This document shows positions 36,901 to 47,600 of a DNA stretch of 64,000 bases, in pieces. Origin of the DNA: Phoronis australis (taxonomy: Eukaryota; Phoronida; Phoronidae). Under the pieces are notes generated by a model. The model had not been told where the DNA came from, made no database searches, and saw only the letters and a list, made by a program, of their open reading frames with translations. A program made the translations under genes and the position numbers. The number at the start of each line of letters is the position of its first letter. The first letter of the stretch is position 1. The stretch lies in the NCBI GenBank assembly GCA_002633005.1, contig NMRA01000065.1, positions 304,011-368,010 on the forward strand. The letters are read 5' to 3'.

Positions 36901-39900
36901 TGAGCCAACACATCACTACTGCTGCAGACCAGGCCAATAACACATCACTACTGCTGCAGACCAGGCCAATTACGCTGCTAGTCCCGGCAGGTTAAGTTTC
37001 AGTAACCAGCTTGGTTGAGGGAAATCCAGGCAATCTACTTAAACCAACTTCAATTCAAACAAGGGACAACAATGAGAAGGCGTTGCTTCAGAAGGACAAA
37101 AATGACTGTGACAAAAATGTTTTGACACTACGCATTATAGCTAGCGACTTTGATTTAGCAACTATTAGAGTAACAATTTACTTCAAGCAGGATTACCAAA
37201 CAGCTACGAATTTGAAAAAAGTCAGCCTTGCTCAGTCCTAGCAGTCAGGGTGGCAAACAAAACTAGAGAAGACTCATAAAGCCACAAGAATGGGTTACAC
37301 CAGAAATTTGGATTTAAAACAACAACCTGCACCAACCAAAATGGCGCTCTTTGGAAAGCTCCTGTACTGAAGACCATGGTGACAAGTGAACCCCACTAGA
37401 GGTATTTACCCTCGGGGAAACTTGCTTACCTCAATTTCAGGTCCTCCGACCCACCTAACGGCAGGTAGCTGTCTCTGCAGAAGAAGGTGGTTGGCCTCAT
37501 CATCAAAGCCCCACTGACATATGACTAGGTTGGCTCCCGTCTCCTTCACCTGGTTTAAATGACACACAGGTATACTGGGTAGTATGATACACAGGTATAC
37601 TGGGTAGTATGATACACAGGTATACTGGGTAGTATGATACACAGGTATACTGGGTAGTATGATACACAGGTATACTGGGTAGCATGATACACAGGTATAT
37701 TGACTAGACCGCAGTGGTGGAAACTAGCTACAGTAGGCTCACTAATATAGAAATATGAGATGTTTCAAAAAACAACGAACTTCGCGGACATTCTTTTAGC
37801 TTCATGACACTGTGGTGAAAGCCTAGAAAGCGGACGTAAATTACTACGAAATTACTACAAAATATCTAATCATAAATTTTTCACATTCTGACAGAGATCA
37901 GATTTTGGCGACTCTTTTGAAGAGAGCAGCAGGCTGACTAGTGACCACTTATATAAAATCAGAAGTCCAATGACACTTCACTAGCTTTGCAACAACCAAA
38001 TCGATCGATCAAACAATACTTCATACTTCTATGAAATACAATGCAGCAATTAAAATTAATGGCAACGCATTAGCTCTCCATATCCAAAACAGTACAAAAG
38101 GCAAACCTGATCAATCATGGTGTTAAATTTTTGCTGCTCGTACTCGCGTAGCTTCCTGTAGTCGTCGGCCGATGTGATGTCTAACTTGTGCTTAGTTTTG
38201 GGCTTGGGCGGCTCAAATGGGCATGTGAGAATGGCCATTTTCACATCTTTCAACGACTGGAAAACAAATGCAAAAATATCATCAGCCATCATCTGCATAA
38301 CAGATCCATGCAGTTCAAGTTCTATACACTGAGATGGTGAACTATCACAGGGAAATTAGCCAGCAAGTGTATTAACAGTAAAAGTACCACTATTGTATAA
38401 ATGCCGTGCCCAATAAGTATCAATAAGCTCTCGCCTGTCAAAAATCAAACAGCTGACAAAGCAACAACGAAAAAAATAAGTAACTCTATGAGTTACTCCT
38501 AAGGTACAGACAGATTCTATTCCAGTAAGGCAGCATCCTTGATGAGTTGTGTGCACCGACTGGAACACCAGAATCGCAGAACTTTGTAAGAGTTGAACAA
38601 AGGTCTGAGTTATGCATGTGACACTTGTGTAAGATTTATACGATTGGAGACTACAACAGCTAAAAAGTTGCTGAAATCTTTTAAAAGTTAAATCCCACAG
38701 CTTACCTTTGGCATCTGTGGATGGGACATGTCCTTGTCAATCACCACTCCCTTAACCAGCATGGTGTCCTCTAGTTTACCACCCACCTTCCCCTCTACTT
38801 TGATCAACTCAAAGTCGACGTCTTTCCTCTTGAGATCGGCCACAGACAAGACGGCGTCCACAGCGATTTCGGCCATTTGCCGGTGGCAACGGTTAATGCT
38901 GCAATGAACAACAGGCTTTATGTGAACACAGCCAGTAAATACAGCAATAACAAACATTATCAACCAGTGTTCTCACTGTATGATTGAAAAAGCGACACGT
39001 TTCTTAAAGTCGCAGTGAACTGACACTCCGTCAAAGAATTAACTTTTGATTTAAACCACTTAATACAGTTACAGAATTGGTCCCAACTTCGTTCTTACTC
39101 ACAGTAGAAGTGATTTCTAGGGTTGGAAAGAACTGACAGTTCGTCGGCGACGAACTGTCAGTTCTTTCCAACTCCGTAGGCCAAGCTCAAGAAGTGTGCT
39201 CGTCAATGTGTGTTACACTCTCCAGCAATATTGCATTGGGAGTTCTTTTTAAGCCCACTAATAACAGTTTATAGTGTAGAAGTGGTCATGTTTGTTGGAA
39301 CACAGGATTATAACCAAGTTCACTGCTCTGACCAAATGCAGAGACATAACACTCAATACAGGAATTTAAGTTCAATCACTGGTAATAAATACGGCGAGTG
39401 ACACATGTGTGCAGCAAGCAATAATAACGAAAAAAACTTAGTGACATTAGACATCATTTCAGCAAATACACACACAGGTAGAAAACACGACGCAGAGTAT
39501 GTGCATAGCTTGAAACATGTTTTTGCTTTTGATTTTTTCTTACAGTGACAAATCACAAGCATTTTTGTGTTTTTACACAAATCTGCACAGCCACATCAGT
39601 TTAATGTGTAACAAATAAAAACGGGAACAACCGGATGTAACTGAACATCGCAGTTGGTGGTCTGCACAGGGTGACTGTGAAACGAATATGCCATTTGATT
39701 TTCAATCACTAATCTTTTCGCTTTACTACCTTGGTTTGAAATTCAATTCAAGTGAGACAAGCACTAACATCAGAACTTACATTTTTGATCCTAATGTAGT
39801 CATAGCAGTCTCGATGAGTCGTTCCCGCTGCGACTCAAACGGGAAAGTGTCGCAGATCTTATCCAGGTGTTCGATGGCCACCTGGGCGGCCATCTCGTAG

Positions 39901-42900
39901 CCGTCGGCGATACGGATGGGGTGAATGCCGCGATCAAGGAGCTGCTCAGCTTGTTCAAGCAATGCCCCAGCCATAACTGCAAATAGCATTAACATGTGTT
40001 AGCAGCAGCAGCAACACAAATCTGTCTCACCGTTCTGAGTAGTTGCAGTGAAGAACACCGGACCGAGATTTCACCCAACAAGGGAACTTATATGAAGGAA
40101 AGTAGAGTGTAAAAACTAGAACAACAACACCGTCAAACTTTGTCATAGTTAAGTGAAAATCATTTTACTGAACTTAATGCAACAACCATCTGATCACCAT
40201 GATAACCATGACCATCTATGAACAGATAAAACATGTTCACACAACTCACACAATCATTCATGACCATCCATGAACAGATAAAACATGTTCACACAACTCA
40301 CACAACCATTCATGACCATCCATGAACAGATAAAACCAGTGTTCTCCACGGCCTGTTTTAACTCGACGCTATAACGAGTTTGGATTTTGCTGCGTCGAGT
40401 TTGGAAAATGCGCGTCGAGTTAAGAAAGTGCTGCGTCAGGTTTGAACTTTTGTCCTGGCTTGGTATTTCAGCCCTCAACCCTAAAGCAGTGCCTGATTAA
40501 CCAACACCAAACCCAATACAGAACTTTAGAGGCAGTCAACACTATATGTTTAACTTCGTAAGACACTACAAAAGTTTAAATTATAATTAACAAAATCTGC
40601 AAAAAACTTTAAATAACAAACATTTCATGGAGTCACCTAGCTTGCTTAATTAAATGACTAATCTACTTTGTCATTCCAACTTTAAAATTTTGCAAGTCAA
40701 CCTATAAAAAAGCAATTTAATTTGATTAATAAAGACAATTTTGATTTTGACTGACATCTAGTGGCAAGTTAGAACTTTATGAGCTTATTAAACTTGACAA
40801 CAGGTGTCACTAAAAACTAGGTCACATCAGAACTCATGTTAGCAGTACTTAATATGTCTAATTGATATTAAAATCGGCATTGGTATTATTAAAGGAACTT
40901 TCGATCTTTTGTTTGCTGCTCTGGGTCTGTCAAATGCTTTGGAGAAATTATGAGATGCATTGGTAGGAAAGCGGAAAGCTAAACTTTGAAGTGTCTAAGA
41001 AGTAGGTCACACCAGTGCAGTGTGCAGCTTTAAACCATATATAAATACCTCCAGCATAACCATGCTTATGGGTAGACACAAAACAATGTCAATAACTGAC
41101 ATTCAACATTTGCATCGAGTTTGGAATTTATAATGTGGAGAACACTGAAAACATGTTCACACAACTCACACAATACACACAATCATGACCATCCATGAAC
41201 AGATAAAACATGTTCACACACACACACAATCACGACCATCCATGAACAGATAAAACATGTTCACACAACTCACACAATCAACACTTATTTAAGTTATCTG
41301 ACAAAACAAGAATCTGTACCTCACCAGACACAGATAACATAAATTATATCTAGGTATGATCACAAGAAAAACATTCTTCTGAGTTCTTCAACACAGCATT
41401 TAAGTTCTTTCAAAAATTCAAGGCACAATACTTTCAAACTTAGAGCCAGAATATAGAAATCTGTAAAATGGGTTAACTAGTGTAAACAGATGGGCCTCAA
41501 AATTTTTTCAGCTACAACACCATGTGATTTTTATCATGGAGTTCGCCAAAGCCTGCGTTGTGAGTCATGTGATGAGATTAAGTTAAAAGAGACATATACT
41601 GTCAGAGTTCATGAACATGTTTTGATCATAAATAAGAAGTATGGAGGAATGAAAAGGACCAGTTTCATTTACTGGATACTTTCCAATGATTTAAGTGCTA
41701 GCAATATAATATGTGCTTAGTTCTGTGCTGGTGTAATGACTTTTGAAGTGTTTTCATGGACCAAAAGAAAAAGGAATTGAAACCCGGACACTATGGAATG
41801 TGGTTCACTGAAGCCCAGTGTTTGGAAATGAACCAGGCAAACATGGTTCAAAAAAGATCACATGCAATTAATAAGAAGCCATCTACTTATCGAGGGGCTA
41901 GCAAACCCCATCAAAATCAAAGCTTTTTACACAACTTTTTGATGACACCCAAAGACATATGTTTTGAAGGTGGAAATTATTTTCTTCAAGGTATGGAATC
42001 AGCTGCATTGTGGTTGGGAAATCTGCGTCTTCAGTTTAGGGGTTAAGAAGGAAATGTTCACAAGCACAGTTTGTTGAACAGTGCTCACACAACAGATACT
42101 AACCCACAACTCCTGTGGTACCGTCCCCGATCTCGTCGTCTTGAGACTTGGATAGTTGTACCATCAGCTTGGCAATCTGATGTTCGACATCCATCATCGA
42201 CAGTATGGTGGCACCATCATTAGTCACTGTGACATCTCCATCCGGGGAGACCATCATCTTGTCCAGACCTTTTGGACCAAGCGACGTTTTCAGAGTATTG
42301 GACACCGACTTAGCTGCTAATATGTGCGACTGAAAGGACAGAGTGAAACGTGTGATCATGCGATCAGAATGGTTTCTGCTAGCAAGAGCCCAAAAATCCA
42401 TGCAAGTACAACTTACAACTGCTTAAGCTTAGCAAAACCTTTACAGAAACCGTAACTAGCAATAGTCCGTTTTCAGAGCCAGGCGATCACTGATATCATA
42501 GCTCCTGGAGTCCTGGCGCGCGCAGTATTAAAAATGGTCAGATGCTGATTTGGGCACCTGAATGAAGGCGTGCTCGAAAAAAGTTTGATTACAGGAGTAT
42601 TTGTTCGAGTTATTAAAGACATCGGTGGCCTCCTAAGGTGTCCACCTATGCGCAAAAGGTACTTCTAGCAACATGACTTTGAAGTTTTAATTAGTGTGAG
42701 GCATAATTCGTTGAAAAGCTTCCAGCGGCCAGTCGAGATGATGGCACTGTCTAGGGACAGAGTTATGGCAGTTATACATAACTAATTAAAAACCTTGCAG
42801 CAGATAGGCTTGATATGCTGTCGGCATAGTCTAGATTAGGATGCAGTCATCTACATCCAATAACAGTATCTCCGCAACTTAGCACAACAGCTTGGATGCT

Positions 42901-44198
42901 GGACTCTGACGTGGGGGAACACCGTAAGTCACGGCAGAGTATTCAACATTTCGACAGCTTCATGAGAAAAGAATACAGAACACTTGGAATGAGAACACAG
43001 TGATATTAGCCCTCAGGGCTTGGAATGACCAATGACAAAATAAGCGGAAACTTTTACGGCCCAAAACATGCGCGCTTCCCAGCCTTGAAATAGTCAATGT
43101 GGACCTTTTGCCAACAAAAATCGGGAGGACTAAAAAAAAAACGGTACCACCTCCAGTCGCGTGTGTCTTTTTAGCTCGTCCGTCCACTCCCACCTCCACA
43201 AATTTTTGGCTGCAGCGTTGTAGTATTTGTCACCACGGTTTACAATCACACGAGACGCCATTGAAATATCTACCACGCTATCCCAGATGCCCTGGCAATA
43301 TTGACAATTTACGTTCCTTCAAAACATTAAGAGCAACTTCTGCTTTTCGAGGTGAAAGTCATCGCGGTAAGAAAGAAATTTGCAGCGGAAATTTTATATC
43401 AAATCCAATTTTTTACGCGGAAATATAATAAACAGCGCGGACAGAACATTTGAAGAAAGCGGAAATCCGCGTTTCCGCGGAAAATTCCAAGCCTTGCGCC
43501 CTTGGCGGTGCATATGGGGGATGTAGCGGTCCCTCATCTCGTATTTGAGAACCAGGCACTCACTGAATAACGGGCGTTACTCAGTGGATGAAACTGATTC
43601 TCAAAATCAGGGGCAGCTATATCNTTGTCACCACTGTTTACAATCACACGAGACGCCATTGAAATATCTACCACGCTATCCCAGATGCCCTGGCAATATT
43701 GACAATTTACGTTCCTTCAAAACATTAAGAGCAATTTCCGCTTTTCGAGGTGAAAGTCATCGCGGTAAGAAAGAAATTTGCAGCGGAAATTTTATATCAA
43801 ATCCAATTTTTTACGCGGAAATATAATAAACAGCGCGGACAGAACATTTGAAGAAAGCGGAAATCCGCGTTTCCGCGGAAAATTCCAAGCCTTGCGCCCT
43901 TGGCGGTGCACATGGGGGATGTAGCGGTCCCTCATCTCGTCTTTGAGAACCAGGCACTCACTGAATAACGGGCGTTACTCAGTGGATGAAACTGATTCTC
44001 AAAATCAGGGGCAGCTATATCCGACCAGTGCCCTTTGTTGCAAAAATTAATTTTAATTTTTTAACGAATTGAGTAGAAATGTGCTGAACAAACCTTATGA
44101 GCGTCAATCCCAGTGAGCCTCCTTTGCTTTTCCTGATCTCTTAAAATAATAAAGGGACGTCCGAATTCATCAAACGCAAGAGTTCCTGCGCCTGCCAT
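33956..44198 (-). CDS. CCT5: T-complex protein 1 subunit epsilon (CCT5), complete
   Basis: Epsilon subunit of the cytosolic TRiC/CCT chaperonin, which folds actin, tubulin and other proteins with ATP. Ten exons (minus strand, 5' to 3'): 44198-44094, 42329-42104, 39976-39781, 38898-38706, 38256-38107, 37549-37430, 36735-36550, 36077-35940, 34930-34750, 34068-33956. All are GT-AG and sum to 1608 bp: 535 aa plus TAG, against 541 aa in human. The start [16 protein letters not shown] is typical. Group II chaperonin motifs are TSLGPKG (about 50-56), NDGATIL (72-78), GDGTTGVV (103-110) and GGGAAE (about 420-425). [10 protein letters not shown] and [12 protein letters not shown] are as in the epsilon subunit. 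The last exon reads MKEQHVIET...[12 protein letters not shown]; it is joined from a donor inside the longer open frame at 34750, which would otherwise read into nonsense. Head-to-head with SPMIP11. Confidence 0.98.
36907..36970. repeat. 32-bp tandem duplication in CCT5 intron 7-8 side
   Basis: 'aacacatcactactgctgca' followed by 'gaccaggccaat' occurs at 36907 and again at 36939. It lies in the intron upstream of the 36550-36735 exon. Confidence 0.85.
37564..37700. repeat. 25-bp minisatellite, about five and a half copies
   Basis: The unit beginning 'acacaggtatactgggtagt' repeats at 37564, 37589, 37614 and onward with almost no change. It starts 15 bp upstream (on the minus strand) of the CCT5 exon at 37430-37549, so it sits next to the branch-point region. 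Confidence 0.95.
38990..39175. repeat. Foldback element with a perfect 25-bp-arm palindrome
   Basis: 39122-39146 and 39148-39172 are exact reverse complements around a single centre base. Each arm begins GTTGGAAAGAACTGACAGTT when read inward. The left flank ('gaagtgatttctagg') matches the foldback family seen at 30185, 48304, 48653 and 55440. It lies in CCT5 intron 3. Confidence 0.85.
40204..41281. repeat. 52-bp minisatellite interrupted by a TIR element
   Basis: Units with 'catgaacagataaaacatgt' then 'tcacacaactcacacaa' recur at 52-bp spacing (gaacagat at 40220, 40272, 40324). They resume after the insertion, from 41148 to 41281. It lies in CCT5 intron 2. Confidence 0.88.
40337..41147. mobile_element. 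Non-autonomous DNA transposon, 811 bp, with TIRs and 5-bp TSD
   Basis: The ends are exact 13-bp inverted repeats: CAGTGTTCTCCAC (40337-40349) and GTGGAGAACACTG (41135-41147). The element is flanked by AAAAC on both sides (40332-40336 and 41148-41152). Removing it and one AAAAC restores the minisatellite unit exactly, so the borders are certain. No transposase frame lies inside. 'gcgtcgagtt' phrases recur near the left end. The TIR start resembles hAT-like ends, but the 5-bp duplication is shorter than the usual 8, so the superfamily is left open. Confidence 0.9.
43014..43496. mobile_element. Candidate MITE with CARGGCTTGGAAT ends
   Basis: CAGGGCTTGGAAT (43014-43026) pairs with ATTCCAAGCCTTG (43484-43496), 12 of 13 positions matching. 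Inside both ends is a GCGGAAA phrase, and 'gcggaaatccgcgtttccgc' near the right end is itself palindromic. No target duplication was found. The right half is seen twice because of the overlap at 43227-44021. Confidence 0.6.
43227..44021. repeat. Two adjacent 397-bp near-identical copies joined at a single N (assembly overlap)
   Basis: 43227-43623 matches 43625-44021 at a constant offset of 398 with only a few base changes. The lone N at 43624 is exactly at the junction. It is in CCT5 intron 1 and does not touch an exon. The pattern is the same as at 28466. Confidence 0.9.
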
Positions 44199-44615
44199 AT
44201 TCTTAGTTTTTCCTATGTAAGAAACCAATCGTCACAATATAGTTTAAGAGCGATGTTGACGGATTCTAACCTGAACAAAATCTCAACATTTACAGGGAAA
44301 ATTCTGGAATATGGCGCCCAGCTCTCGTATAAAATCTCGCATAATTGTTAAATGTGCAATTTCTCAAAAAGCATATAATCAAAAGCAAATTTGCTGAAAT
44401 TTATACCCAAAAGCTTCCCAAACAACGTTGAAAAATATACTTTTTTGAATTTTTGCAAGAAATTTTAGAACAATGTGTTGATTTCCATAGATACCACTAC
44501 TTCCGGTGTAAACACAAAAAGTACACGCGACGCCACACTGTCACTGGAGTAGTAGTCGATGTACATTTCTGAGTTTCAATTCATTCCCTTCTAAACAACG
44601 CTTATCGAACGTGTA
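44199..44615. promoter_or_regulatory. Probable bidirectional promoter, CCT5 and SPMIP11
   Basis: Only 417 bp separate the two divergent start codons. The segment contains a CCAAT box (44225-44229) and a perfect ETS-type ACTTCCGGT (44499-44507; CCGGAAGT on the minus strand), both common in TATA-less housekeeping promoters. No TATA box is obvious. Transcription starts cannot be placed from sequence alone. Confidence 0.6.
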
Positions 44616-47600
44616 ATGGCGTTCTTTGGGATAACACAGTTGGGATACCAAAATCACATACGGGAATGTGTGAAATATCCGAGAGTACCACAACCCGGTT
44701 TTGGTGCAGAAAGCATTCAATTGCCACCCTTGAAGGAGGTAAAACGTGCGTCAATCGTGCCTATAAATCAGACGTCTGGTTATGGTCCTGGTAACAAAGA
44801 TTCGAGGGTGGAATGGGGACGGTTACGGTTTAAACAAACCCGAAATCCAGAAGGTAAGTCCTCTATAATGGGTTTGAACTCTCAAAGTACTTCTTCATGA
44901 TGCATACTGCTATACTATACTAACAATTAAAACACCAAACCTTTTAAAATTCATATAAGATGGCTTTCTAATCTGCAAATCTCATGACCTCATGAATACT
45001 TCCAGCAGTTGATACACATACTGTGTCTCTGAGCTTATATATTATATTATATTATAATCGGCCCATCCCTTTCTGAATTAATAACTATGATAAAAACATG
45101 CTATGAACATTCCCACTAAATAAAATTGGTTCTAGCCCCAGTGGTTAAGGTAAACGGCGGGGTATGGAAAATTGAACTAGACCGTATTTATCCACCTTGG
45201 CTGAGTCGCACTCGGCTCACGATCAAAGGGATGCCGCCAGGCTGCTCTAGTCATCGAGTCACGAGCGAGGATAATTGGCTTCGCTCATGCGGATATGATC
45301 AGCTGATTACAATCTAGCTAGCAGACTGTACTTTTTATGGTGAGAGTTTTACGTAGTTTTTACTGTAATATTTGAAAAGAGGAGCGAAAACAAATATGAG
45401 TACAACTTTGAATTTTTCAAATCGGCCCAGGATAAGAGATTTTGCAACACAGCAACACTCACGATTACTTTCATTCGGCGCGCACTAATACAAAAATATA
45501 GGACCCAAGTTATTTAGATTTTGGAACACATGCATTNNNNNNNNNNNNNNNNNNNNNNNNNNNNNNNNNNNNNNNNNNNNNNNNNNNNNNNNNNNNNNNN
45601 NNNNNNNNNNNNNNNNNNNNNNNNNNNNNNNNNNNNNNNNNNNNNNNNNNNNNNNNNNNNNNNNNNNNNNNNNNNNNNNNNNNNNNNNNNNNNNNNNNNN
45701 NNNNNNNNNNNNNNNNNNNNNNNNNNNNNNNNNNNNNNNNNNNNNNNNNNNNNNNNNNNNNNNNNNNNNNNNNNNNNNNNNNNNNNNNNNNNNNNNNNNN
45801 NNNNNNNNNNNNNNNNNNNNNNNNNNNNNNNNNNNNNNNNNNNNNNNNNNNNNNNNNNNNNNNNNNNNNNNNNNNNNNNNNNNNNNNNNNNNNNNNNNNN
45901 NNNNNNNNNNNNNNNNNNNNNNNNNNNNNNNNNNNNNNNNNNNNNNNNNNNNNNNNNNNNNNNNNNNNNNNNNNNNNNNNNNNNNNNNNNNNNNNNNNNN
46001 NNNNNNNNNNNNNNNNNNNNNNNNNNNNNNNNNNAGACATGGACGCAAAAAATAGCACTGGTCATGACAATTTATCATCCAAAATTATCAAAATAAGCAG
46101 TCCTTTTATAATTGAACCTCTCACGACCATCATCAACCAGTGCTTGCACACTGGTATATTTCCAGATGCTCTAAAGATTGCTAAGGTGATCCCAGTTTTT
46201 AAACAACATGGTTTGGACCCAGAGCACCCGGGCAATTATAGACCCATTTCTATTCTTCCAACAATCTCAAAAATTATAGAAAAAATTATCCATAATCAAC
46301 TTTCAACTTTCCAAAATGAAAAGGATATTTAATAAACATCAATATGGTTTCAGGAAATGTCACTCTACAGAACTTGCTTCGCTTGAACTTTTAGACCGCA
46401 TTTGTTCCCATCTTGATAATGACATGAATCCCCTGGTCATCTTTCTAGATCTCTCTAAAGCTTTCGACTCAATAGACCACCAAATACTCTTGCAAAAAAT
46501 AAATCACTATGGTATTACTGGAGTTGAATATACACTGTTTAAAAGTTATCTCTCAAACCGCACCCAATATGTTTAACTAAGTGATACAACTTCCAGTTGG
46601 TTACCAATATCTATCGAGTTCCCCAAGGCTCTGTCCTTGGCCCACTTCTCTTCCTAGTTTACATAAATGATCTTTCATTTTCTTCTCCCATGGACACCTG
46701 CTTCTTTATGCTGACGACACTTGCCTCGTCACACCTTACAAACTGACTGAATCTTCCCAACACACTTTACAGCAATCAACCACCATCAACAACAACCTTA
46801 AATCTATTTCAGACTGGTTTTATGTGAACAAACACATCAAAAAGTAAATTAATGATCTTCCACTACCCCCAAAAGAAAATTGAAAAATGTATTATTCCCA
46901 CCATTTATATAAATACCAAAACAATATATCATGTGAACAGTTTTCCTTTCCTTGGTATTACTGTTGACAAAAACCTCTCATGGTCCCCCCACATTAACCT
47001 CATCTCAAACAAACTTAACAATCTCGGTGGACTCTTATACAAATTGAAACCTTACCTTCCTCTTCCAGCTCTCAAGTTGATATATAATTCACTTGTCCTT
47101 CCACATTTAAACTATGGCATTGCAACTTGGGGTTTTGGCAACACTAAGAAACTTCAGACAGCCCAGAAAAGAATCCTTAGGAATATATCAAATTCCAGTT
47201 ATAATGCTCACTCTCTGCCCATATGTAAGGAACTTCGCCTCCCTCTAGTTCAAGACATCTTAAAATCTCAACTGCAAAATTTTACTACAAATTCCTCAAT
47301 AATCAGCTTCCTAAGTATTTTTACACTAACAACTTCTTTAGTAAACCCATCCAATATAAGCCAACCAGATACATTAAAACTCCTACATACCTGAATCAAT
47401 TCTCAGCTACTATACCGACAATACAACCCAAAATTTTAATTCCTCCATCCAACAAATTGTCATCAAGAGCCTGTATTAGATTGCAGATTCCTCGACTTAT
47501 AAACAACAATGAAATACCAATTTCTGCTCTAAATATAATAAAAACGCATTCTTTGCAAGCATTCTCCAGGTTCTTAATCAATTTTATTATTAGCAACTAC

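Noticed and set aside
36529..42401. Individual short CCT5 ORFs as separate genes
   Set aside because: Each is one exon with read-through into intron. They join into a single 535-aa protein.
45485..46096. Long open frames of 180-197 codons on both strands across the gap
   Set aside because: They consist almost entirely of N (X residues). The frame is open only because the gap has no stops.
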